The position numbers were made by a program, and so were the translations under genes. This document shows, in pieces, positions 1 to 5,870 of a DNA stretch of 7,089 bases. The notes beneath the pieces are model-generated. The model was not told the DNA's origin. It was given only the letters and a program-made list of their open reading frames with translations, and made no database searches. The stretch lies in assembly GCA_002420145.1 (NCBI GenBank), contig DIHL01000014.1, forward strand, positions 1-7,089. The letters run 5' to 3'. The first letter of the stretch is position 1; the number at the start of each line of letters is the position of its first letter. The stretch is from Bacteroidetes bacterium UBA5697. GTDB taxonomy: Bacteria; Bacteroidota; Bacteroidia; B-17B0; Aurantibacillaceae.

Positions 1-1148
1 GTGACAACATCATTTTTAAGAAAGTATTTTTTTAGTAATCTTGCTCTTTTGTTATTGTTTTGTTTATTTCTAGTAGCATTTGTTGAATATATTTTAAATT
101 CTTTCCCCATATATTTTAAAAACTGAAATTCATTTTCATTTTCCCCTCTTATTTTAAGTCTTAGTCCTAAAAATGAAAAATCTTCATCGTCATTTGTTGT
201 ATAGTAAATTGGTAATTGAATTTTAACAGGAAAGTATTTTCGTTTATTAATTTTTAATCTACTAGCTCTTAATGCTACAACTACTAATAAAACCCCTTCA
301 TTAAAGATATTTTTGAATGCGTCTTTTAACGCTAAGTTTAAATCTTTATAGTATAATACATAACTAAATTCTACAATTAGTACAATAAAATACCAAATGA
401 AAATAGTTTTATATAGTTTGGTGGTGGATGCAATTTTTTCGTAATTAAAAAATGGCGAAAAATTAATTGCATTATTTATCATTTGTATCCAAAAGTTAAT
501 ACCAACCAAATAGACGCCCATTGCTAAAAAAGAAGTAATGTCGCCCAAAAAAGGCTGTACTAAAAAGAAATCAAATAATCCATGTGAAATAACAGCCGTA
601 CTTATTCCTACAAAAGGATTAATGTATTTATTTCCTTTATTAAACAGTTGAAATCTATAAATACCATATACACATATACTAGTGTTGATAATATGTACCA
701 AACAAGAAATTAAAGTGCGACCTGTAGCAATTTGAGAACCATAATTATTGAAATAAATAAAGTTTTCTCGAACGGAAAATCCTAATGCTACAATGCCAGC
801 AAATACTAAATAATCAATAGGTTCGTTGATTCGTTTTTTTAATATTTTAAAAGCAATAAAGACCCCTAAAAGCTTTGATAATTCTTCAATTAAACCAACA
901 CCCAATATGGAATATAAAAAATCGTTTACTAATTCACCATTAAAATTAATACCTAATATTTCAAGTCCAAAATATAACCAAAGAGCTAGAGTGGGAGTTA
1001 AAAAACCCACGATAAATGCAATGACGATGTCTAAAGTTTTTTCGCGATCTAAAACATCTATTCGTTTAAAGTACAAAATCCAAAGCATGCCGCCACAAAT
1101 AGCACCTATTATTGGAAATATGAGATAAATTTGATAAGGGCTTAGCAT
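1..1148 (-). CDS. PrsW-family intramembrane metalloprotease, 3' end cut by window edge
   Basis: Open minus-strand frame of 382 codons, without a stop before the window edge. I read it by reverse-complementing the region. The product is a polytopic membrane protein with hydrophobic segments near residues 7-26, 40-62, 77-100, 112-132, 142-165, 179-197, 204-221, 247-265 and 284-296. All PrsW (ABI/CAAX-protease superfamily) motifs are present: EELSK at 88-92 (E88, E89, K92), FSVRE at 124-128 followed by N129, R144 and H152 in the next helix, and HGLFD at 189-193. These residues should coordinate the metal and form the active site within the membrane. Bacillus PrsW cleaves an anti-sigma factor; the substrate here is unknown and no anti-sigma gene is adjacent. 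From about residue 297 a basic, soluble C-terminal tail continues beyond the last helix for at least 85 residues. ATG at 1148 puts helix 1 right at the N terminus. An in-frame ATG at 1175, inside the dnaA terminator stem-loop and two codons after a TAG, is an alternative start adding nine residues. Neither has a Shine-Dalgarno site. Confidence 0.88.
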   Translation of the reverse strand, partial: MLSPYQIYLIFPIIGAICGGMLWILYFKRIDVLDREKTLDIVIAFIVGFLTPTLALWLYFGLEILGINFNGELVNDFLYSILGVGLIEELSKLLGVFIAFKILKKRINEPIDYLVFAGIVALGFSVRENFIYFNNYGSQIATGRTLISCLVHIINTSICVYGIYRFQLFNKGNKYINPFVGISTAVISHGLFDFFLVQPFLGDITSFLAMGVYLVGINFWIQMINNAINFSPFFNYEKIASTTKLYKTIFIWYFIVLIVEFSYVLYYKDLNLALKDAFKNIFNEGVLLVVVALRASRLKINKRKYFPVKIQLPIYYTTNDDEDFSFLGLRLKIRGENENEFQFLKYMGKEFKIYSTNATRNKQNNNKRARLLKKYFLKNDVV

Positions 1149-1155
1149 ATAATTT

Positions 1156-1189
1156 AAAAAAAAATCCCTCAGCATTAGCTAAGGGATTT
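1156..1189 (-). terminator. Rho-independent terminator of dnaA
   Basis: On the minus strand a 12-bp stem (arms 1189-1178 and 1173-1162) closes a 4-nt loop at 1177-1174 and runs into nine consecutive T (1164-1156), some of which also pair in the stem base. The only imperfect pair (1181/1170) is G-U in minus-strand RNA but C-A in plus-strand RNA, and the T run is on the minus strand, so the element is oriented for dnaA. It starts 20 bp after the dnaA stop codon. Confidence 0.9.
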
Positions 1190-1208
1190 TAAATTTATAA
1201 ATGATAAA

Positions 1209-2639
1209 TTAGTTATTGATACTGATTTTTTTATCTAATTCTTCAATGTAAGCCTTAAAGCGTTTGTCTGTATCCATTAAGTTATTTACAGTACGACAAG
1301 CGTGTAATACAGTAGCGTGATCTTTGCCACCGCAGTGCATACCAATAGTCGCTAAAGAAGATTTTGTCATACACTTAGCAAAATACATAGCAATTTGACG
1401 AGCTTGAACAACTTCACGTTTACGAGTTTTAGATTTCATTAAATCGATGTTCAAGTCGAAGTAATCGCAAACTACCTTTTGAATATAATCGATAGAAACC
1501 TCGCGAGCAGTAGATTTAACGAATTTGTCAATCATTTGCTTAGCTAATTCTAAAGTAATTGTTTTCTTGTTTAAAGAAGATTGAGCTAATAATGAAATTA
1601 ATGCTCCTTCTAATTCACGTACGTTAGATGTAATGCTATATGCTAAATATTCGCAAACTTCTTTTGGTAATTGAATTCCTTCGTTATAAACTTTTTTCTC
1701 TAAGATAGCGATACGAGTCTCTAAACCTGGAGTTTGTAAATCTGCGCTTAATCCCCATTTGAAACGAGATAATAAACGTTGTTCAATTCCTTGCATTTCA
1801 ACTGGAGCTCTATCAGCCGTTAAGATGATTTGTTTTCCTAATTGGTGTAAGTGATTGAAAATATGAAAGAATACATCTTGTGTTTTTTCTTTTCCTGCTA
1901 AGTACTGAATATCATCAATAATCAACGTGTCAATCATTTGATAGAAATGAACGAAATCGTTTTGGTTATTGTTTTTGATTGAATCAATAAATTGAGCAAT
2001 AAATTTTTCTGATTGAACGTAAAGAACTGTTTTGTTTGGAAAGTTCTTTTTAATATCAATACCAATAGCTTGCGCTAAGTGAGTTTTACCTAAACCAACA
2101 CCACCGTATAATAATAATGGGTTAAATGCAGTTCCGCCTGGTTTTTGAGATACAGCATAACCAGCCGAGCGAGCTAAACGGTTACAATCACCTTCTACGA
2201 AGTTATCAAAACAGTAGTTAGGATTTAATTGAGATTCTACAGATACTTTTTTTAGACCTGGAATAATAAATGGATTTCTGATTGATCCACTATCAATTGG
2301 CATTGAAACTGGATTGTTTCTTAAATTAGTATTAATGTTAGGAACTTTCAACATAACGGCTTTTTCTGATTTACCAGTTCCGTTATCCATTACAATGCTG
2401 TATTCAATTCTTCCTTCTGGTCCTAATTCTTTTCTGATTACCTTTTTAATGATTGTGATGTAATGTTCTTCTAACCATTCATAAAAAAATTGAGATGGTA
2501 CTTGAATGTTTAATACGTTGTCTTGAATTTTAATTGCTTTGATTGGTTCAAACCAAGTTGCAAAGTTCTGAGGGCTTACATTATCCTGAATCACTCTTAG
2601 GCAATTCTTCCACACGGTTTCCGCTGTCTTTTCCTTCAT
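1209..2639 (-). CDS. dnaA: Chromosomal replication initiator protein DnaA
   Basis: Complete 476-residue DnaA, the AAA+ ATPase that binds DnaA boxes at oriC, melts the origin and recruits the replicative helicase. Domain I (about 1-85) has the usual W and F residues, including FATWFEPI at 26-33. A short linker with NPFIIPG at 122-128 leads to the AAA+ core: Walker A GGVGLGKT 179-186, Walker B LIIDDI 239-244, sensor 1 LTAD 273-276, box VII with candidate arginine finger among R288 and R292, and sensor 2 R341 in NVRELEGAL. Domain IV carries the basic loop around 402-409 and the DnaA signature at 436-451 (CGGKDHATVLHAC followed by RTV) for DNA binding. Length is normal for the family and no key residue is missing. 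The ATG at 2639 gives the standard domain I start (TAETVWKNCL). The gene follows the nucleotidase pair on the same strand after a 139-bp gap with two candidate promoters, and ends at a clear terminator. Confidence 0.99.
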   Translation of the reverse strand: MKEKTAETVWKNCLRVIQDNVSPQNFATWFEPIKAIKIQDNVLNIQVPSQFFYEWLEEHYITIIKKVIRKELGPEGRIEYSIVMDNGTGKSEKAVMLKVPNINTNLRNNPVSMPIDSGSIRNPFIIPGLKKVSVESQLNPNYCFDNFVEGDCNRLARSAGYAVSQKPGGTAFNPLLLYGGVGLGKTHLAQAIGIDIKKNFPNKTVLYVQSEKFIAQFIDSIKNNNQNDFVHFYQMIDTLIIDDIQYLAGKEKTQDVFFHIFNHLHQLGKQIILTADRAPVEMQGIEQRLLSRFKWGLSADLQTPGLETRIAILEKKVYNEGIQLPKEVCEYLAYSITSNVRELEGALISLLAQSSLNKKTITLELAKQMIDKFVKSTAREVSIDYIQKVVCDYFDLNIDLMKSKTRKREVVQARQIAMYFAKCMTKSSLATIGMHCGGKDHATVLHACRTVNNLMDTDKRFKAYIEELDKKISINN

Positions 2640-2656
2640 AGTATTAAATAAGTTAT

Positions 2657-2686
2657 TAAATATATAATGTTTAGTATTATTAACAA
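2657..2686 (-). promoter_or_regulatory. Candidate dnaA promoter, proximal
   Basis: Minus-strand TTG at 2686-2684, a 19-bp spacer, then TATATTTA at 2664-2657. This matches the Bacteroidota sigma-A pattern (TTG near -33, TAnnTTTG near -7) in all but the final base. Transcription would start near 2650, giving a leader of about 10 nt before the dnaA ATG at 2639. The match is from pattern reading in AT-rich DNA, so chance remains possible. Confidence 0.45.
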
Positions 2687-2697
2687 GTTCGAGTTTG

Positions 2698-2727
2698 TAA
2701 ATATATACTGATTATTTAATCTCGCAA
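2698..2727 (-). promoter_or_regulatory. Candidate dnaA promoter, distal
   Basis: A second minus-strand TTG (2727-2725), 19-bp spacer and TATATTTA (2705-2698), identical in both elements and in spacing to the proximal candidate and exactly 41 bp upstream of it. It would yield a leader of about 50 nt. The repetition of the whole arrangement makes a functional role more plausible than either match alone. Confidence 0.45.
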
Positions 2728-2778
2728 GGAAAAAATCGATAAATAATTTCAAAAAATTTTCGTTTTGGGCTTGTTTTT

Positions 2779-3711
2779 TTAAATTTTTCTATTATTTGAA
2801 TTATGTGAAATTTTTTTCTTATTATAAGAAAAATATACATCTAATTTGCCTAACCAAATTCCTGCCCAGCCAACTTGCGTAACGTATACTTCTTTACCTA
2901 TTCTGTTAGCTAATTTTACGGGATGTTCAAGGAATGTATGAGAGTGCCCGCCAATAATTAAATCAATGTTTTCGGTTTGTGGAGCCATACTCATATCGCT
3001 CAATTTTTTATCGTTATAGGAGAATCCCAAATGAGATAAAGCAATCACATAATCACAGCCTAAATCCAGTTTTAAAAGTTTAGCAGTAGCGTTGGCAATT
3101 GGAATTGGATTTTGATAAACCGTGTCTTTATACATTTTTTTATCCACTAATCCCTCTAATTCAATTCCATAACCTAAAACGCCTATTTTAATACCTTGTT
3201 TTTCAAATATTTTATAGGGAACTATTTTGTTGTTTAGACTGGTGTTTGAAAAATCATAATTACAATTAATAAACGCAAAATTTGCATGGGGCATTTGTTT
3301 AGTAATATTATCTATTCCTAAATCAAAATCATGATTACCAATAGTTGTGGCATCATAACCCATTATGCTCATTAGTTTGTATTCTAGTTCACCACCATAT
3401 AAATTAAAGTAAGGCGTTCCCTGAAAAATATCTCCAGCATCCAATAATAAAATATTATCATTTTCTTTTTTCAGTTCTTCAATAACTGCTGCTCTTCTGG
3501 CAAATCCTCCTTTATTGGCAAATTTAGGATCATTGCTAGGAAAAGGTTCTATTCGACTATGAATATCGTTTGTATATAAAATGGTTAAGCGAGATAAATC
3601 TTTACTTTTTAAAACATCTTTTGATAATGCAGGAAAACCAGCTAATACCGCCGAAGTGCCAACAAAGTATTTTAAAAAATCGCGTCTATTTTGATAGTTG
3701 AATTCTGCCAT
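2779..3711 (-). CDS. Tat-exported metallophosphatase, catalytic half of a split 5'-nucleotidase
   Basis: A 310-residue protein of the calcineurin-like metallophosphatase fold, corresponding to the N-terminal domain of UshA-type 5'-nucleotidases, which hydrolyse nucleotides to nucleoside and phosphate outside the cytoplasm using two metal ions. The metal-ligand motifs are all visible: NDIH at 48-51 (D49, H51), GD at 93-94, GNHD at 125-128, H227 in ALSHLG, and GGHSH at 254-258. The N terminus has a twin-arginine signal, NRRDFLK at 8-14, followed by a hydrophobic stretch to about residue 30, so folded, metal-loaded export via Tat is likely. The protein stops soon after the metallophosphatase domain and lacks the nucleotide-binding C-terminal domain, which is encoded by the gene just upstream. 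The start at 3711 lies within the last 26 bp of that gene and is fixed by the need for the RR motif, suggesting coupled translation. No clear terminator follows, so some transcripts may run into dnaA. Confidence 0.93.
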   Translation of the reverse strand: MAEFNYQNRRDFLKYFVGTSAVLAGFPALSKDVLKSKDLSRLTILYTNDIHSRIEPFPSNDPKFANKGGFARRAAVIEELKKENDNILLLDAGDIFQGTPYFNLYGGELEYKLMSIMGYDATTIGNHDFDLGIDNITKQMPHANFAFINCNYDFSNTSLNNKIVPYKIFEKQGIKIGVLGYGIELEGLVDKKMYKDTVYQNPIPIANATAKLLKLDLGCDYVIALSHLGFSYNDKKLSDMSMAPQTENIDLIIGGHSHTFLEHPVKLANRIGKEVYVTQVGWAGIWLGKLDVYFSYNKKKISHNSNNRKI

Positions 3712-4438
3712 CTAATTTAGGTTTAATTGTTTGGTCTAATTTGGTAATGTCTTCGCAGTAATTAATAATCACGTTTCTTAAAAGTACATTCATGATTTTT
3801 CTTTCTTTTGCATTTTTAAAGAAACTGTAGCTATCACCACCATTTGCAAGGTAATCAGATGTTACAACCCAATAATCTTTTGTCTCATCAAATGCTTTTC
3901 CGTTTATTGTAATATCCGTTGGTGTTGAACCCTTCATGGTTAAACGCATGCCACCAATTGGTATTCCTCCTTTTTCAACGATTTTATAGCACATATCTTT
4001 AAACTGAGCACCACTTAATTTCAGTAAAACCACTTCGTTATCAAAGGGCATTAATTCAAATACATTTCCAATCGTAATATTTCCTTTTGGTAAAGAGTTT
4101 CGTAAACCTCCTTTGTTAAAAATAGCCACATCAACCATGTTTGAATCTTTACCTAATAGTTTTTTTGTTTCATAAATAACAGCGTCACAAAAAAAGTTAC
4201 CTAAAGTGCTTTCTACATCTGCTTTCACTAAGGCATCTTCGCTTTTAGCTATGACTGCATACATTTGCTCATCGTGCGTTTTTTTGTAAGGCAACATTGC
4301 TTTGTATATGGAGCTGTCTATTTTGTTGTCATTGATAATAATATGAGATTCGGAAATATTACTGACGGATGTTTTTTTAGAACAAGCATATAAACTAATA
4401 AGTGCTGAAAAAAAGAATATTTTTAATAATAACTTCAT
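3686..4438 (-). CDS. Lipoprotein with 5'-nucleotidase C-terminal domain
   Basis: A 250-residue protein matching the C-terminal, substrate-binding domain of UshA-type 5'-nucleotidases. Residues 1-18 form a lipoprotein signal (MKLLLKIFFF start, then LYAC with lipidated C19). The following SKK lacks the acidic residues typical of surface-export signals in Bacteroidota, so a periplasm-facing lipoprotein is the simplest guess. Family motifs are: NKGGLRNSLPKG at 108-119, the FELMPFDNEV block at 127-136, and DYLANGGDSY at 195-204, where aromatic residues normally stack on the nucleotide base. It has no metallophosphatase domain and should be inactive alone; the catalytic half is the overlapping downstream gene. 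It is first in the pair and divergent from the thioesterase across 47 bp. The order is reversed relative to the fused enzyme, where the metallophosphatase is N-terminal. No frameshift explains the split, because each half has its own export signal. Confidence 0.92.
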   Translation of the reverse strand: MKLLLKIFFFSALISLYACSKKTSVSNISESHIIINDNKIDSSIYKAMLPYKKTHDEQMYAVIAKSEDALVKADVESTLGNFFCDAVIYETKKLLGKDSNMVDVAIFNKGGLRNSLPKGNITIGNVFELMPFDNEVVLLKLSGAQFKDMCYKIVEKGGIPIGGMRLTMKGSTPTDITINGKAFDETKDYWVVTSDYLANGGDSYSFFKNAKERKIMNVLLRNVIINYCEDITKLDQTIKPKLDGRIQLSK

Positions 4439-4450
4439 GAAATAGAAAAC

Positions 4451-4458
4451 TAAATTTG
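4451..4458 (+). promoter_or_regulatory. Candidate -7 element of the thioesterase gene
   Basis: TAAATTTG matches the Bacteroidota -7 consensus TAnnTTTG exactly and lies 27 bp before the ATG at 4486, implying a leader of roughly 20 nt. No TTG is seen at the expected -33 distance, so the call is weak. Confidence 0.33.
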
Positions 4459-4464
4459 ATGTTT

Positions 4465-4472
4465 TAAAGATA
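4465..4472 (-). promoter_or_regulatory. Candidate -7 element of the nucleotidase pair
   Basis: Minus-strand TATCTTTA differs from TAnnTTTG only in the last base and lies 26 bp before the ATG at 4438. A TTG at the usual -33 spacing is absent. It faces the plus-strand candidate at 4451-4458, so if both work the two start sites would overlap within the 47-bp divergent gap. Confidence 0.28.
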
Positions 4473-4485
4473 AGATATAATTTGT

Positions 4486-4896
4486 ATGATTAAAACAGAA
4501 ACAACGTTAAGAGTACGTTACGGAGAAACTGACCAAATGGGCTTTGTATATTATGGAGTTTACGCTCAATATTATGAGGTGGGTAGGGTAGAAGCCATGC
4601 GTAGCCTTGGATTTAGTTATCGTGAGATGGAAGAGAGTGGTGTTTTAATGCCTGTTATTAATTTAACCGTTAATTATAAAAAGCCTGCAAAATATGATGA
4701 TGAAGTGAGGATTGTAACAACTGTTAACGAAATGCCTGGAGTAAGAATAACTTTTAATTATGAATGTTTTAACCAACACAATGATTTATTAAATACAGGT
4801 TCTGTAACCCTGGTTTTTATCGATAAAGAAAAAAATAAACCTATGCAGCCGCCTGTTTGGTTTATGGAAGGATTTATGAAGAAGTTTAAGTCTTAA
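4486..4896 (+). CDS. Hotdog-fold acyl-CoA thioesterase (4HBT / YbgC-like)
   Basis: A 136-residue cytoplasmic protein of the 4-hydroxybenzoyl-CoA thioesterase superfamily, which hydrolyses acyl-CoA thioesters. The N-terminal signature is clear: RVRYGETDQMG at 9-19 with the likely catalytic D16, then VYYGVYAQYYEVGR at 21-34 with E31 in the long helix. The central strands are NYKKPAKYDDEV at 63-74 and TGSVTLVFID at 104-113, followed by the KPMQPP loop at 118-123. Length is typical. Position 25, often Asn in this motif (YYGNY-like), is Val here; E. coli YbgC also departs from Asn at this site, so activity is not excluded. The chain length of the substrate cannot be read from the sequence. The gene is divergent from the nucleotidase pair and converges on the LRR gene, sharing the last four bases. 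The ATG chosen has no upstream Shine-Dalgarno, as elsewhere in the window. Confidence 0.93.
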   Translation: MIKTETTLRVRYGETDQMGFVYYGVYAQYYEVGRVEAMRSLGFSYREMEESGVLMPVINLTVNYKKPAKYDDEVRIVTTVNEMPGVRITFNYECFNQHNDLLNTGSVTLVFIDKEKNKPMQPPVWFMEGFMKKFKS

Positions 4897-5747
4897 AATC
4901 TTATTTCACAGCCTGGAAGCATGGCTTTTAATTCTTCAATATATTGTTTAGAAAAGCCATTTCCTCTCACATCTAATACAGTTAAGTTTTCTAATTGAGA
5001 AATGGTATCTGGTAATTTTTGTAAATGATTATTTTTTACTGAAAGGAATCTTAATTTTTTTGCTTTATAAATTTCAAAAGGAATACTTTGTAGTTGATTA
5101 GCATCTAAAACCAATACTTCTAAATTTACAAATCTTTCAAAATGCTTGGTAAGGTAAAAGGTATTTGTGTTTGTTAGATTTAAAAAATTAAGATTCGGTA
5201 TTTTAAAAATTTCTTTTGGAAAACTATCTAATACACAGTTTTCAATAGTCACATCTTTTAAGTTTTTTAAATACTTTAATGTTGTTGGTAGTTTTAAAGT
5301 GTCGTTAGTAGATGACATCTTTAATGTTTTTAATCGACTTAAATAGGCAATGTCAGAAGGAATACTGTCTATTTTACTTCCGAAAAATTCTAGATAATTC
5401 AAATTTCCTAATTTTTTTAAATCAGGAGGGAATGATGTAAACTCATTGTTGTAGCTAGCGAAATATAATAGATTATACAAATCTCCAAATCCAAGAGGAT
5501 AAGTATTGATTTCATTTCCACTTAATTTAAGAGCTTGCAAATCTTTTAACTTTCCTAGTTTGGCGTATAGTTTTGGCTCCAGTTTTTTGTAGCTCAAATC
5601 CATTTTATATACGTTTTTCTCTATTTCTAAAGCTACTTTTAAATCCGTAAACACTTGTGAGCCAAATGGACCATATTTATCAAATTCGTTTTGCTGAGCT
5701 TTACAAAACAAAGTAAGACATAAGAATATGAAAATAAATTTAGGCAT
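4893..5747 (-). CDS. Exported leucine-rich-repeat protein
   Basis: A 284-residue protein of unknown function built almost wholly of leucine-rich repeats. The signal peptide (MPKFIFIFLCLTLFCKA) probably ends with signal peptidase I cleavage after A17. C15 is preceded by Phe, so a lipoprotein is unlikely. Repeats of mostly 23 residues run from about 44 to 270, with units beginning near 44, 67, 90, 113, 136, 160, 183, 206, 229 and 252. The usual pattern is LxxLxxLxLxxNxLxxxPxxIxx, with some units lacking the central Asn. The chain closes with LPGCEIRF at 277-284, an ending I recognise from short LRR proteins of Bacteroidota. No enzymatic domain, membrane anchor or type IX sorting tail is visible. 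LRR arrays usually bind proteins or other ligands, so a periplasmic or secreted binding role is an inference only. The gene converges with the thioesterase and diverges from the methyltransferase; no link in function to either is apparent. Confidence 0.9.
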   Translation of the reverse strand: MPKFIFIFLCLTLFCKAQQNEFDKYGPFGSQVFTDLKVALEIEKNVYKMDLSYKKLEPKLYAKLGKLKDLQALKLSGNEINTYPLGFGDLYNLLYFASYNNEFTSFPPDLKKLGNLNYLEFFGSKIDSIPSDIAYLSRLKTLKMSSTNDTLKLPTTLKYLKNLKDVTIENCVLDSFPKEIFKIPNLNFLNLTNTNTFYLTKHFERFVNLEVLVLDANQLQSIPFEIYKAKKLRFLSVKNNHLQKLPDTISQLENLTVLDVRGNGFSKQYIEELKAMLPGCEIRF

Positions 5748-5806
5748 ATCGGTATTAACGAATATACAAACTATTTTTATTTAGAAGTAGAATCGGCGTA
5801 TAAATT

Positions 5807-5840
5807 TTGCTCATTTTTTAACAATGATAATGTATCTTCG
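5807..5840 (+). promoter_or_regulatory. Candidate promoter of the methyltransferase gene
   Basis: TTG at 5807-5809, a 23-bp spacer and TATCTTCG at 5833-5840, which differs from TAnnTTTG in one base. The spacer is at the long end of what is known for Bacteroidota promoters. It would give a leader of about 25 nt before the ATG at 5871. Confidence 0.33.
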
Positions 5841-5870
5841 TAAAGTCTTATTAATTAACGTCAAATTCTA

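Noticed and set aside
826..1128. 100-codon plus-strand open frame
   Set aside because: It is antisense to the PrsW-like protease, whose frame carries every family motif. The plus-strand product is low complexity and has no recognisable features.
2728..2778. Possible terminator after the nucleotidase pair
   Set aside because: The region has only A/T inverted repeats and poly-A or poly-T runs with no G-C stem, so a terminator cannot be supported.
3140..3148. TTATCCACT, close to the DnaA box TTATCCACA
   Set aside because: It is a lone site inside the metallophosphatase gene. A few other partial matches (for example TTATCCATT in dnaA and TTATTAACA in the dnaA leader) are weaker and do not cluster, so there is no support for an origin here.
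4476..4484. TATAATTTG as thioesterase promoter
   Set aside because: The TA-to-TTTG spacing is off by one and the start site would fall at or after the ATG at 4486. The element at 4451-4458 is a better fit.
5759..5774. TATATTCG and ATAGTTTG as promoter of the LRR gene (minus strand)
   Set aside because: Neither has a TTG at the expected upstream distance, and such partial matches are common in this AT-rich gap.
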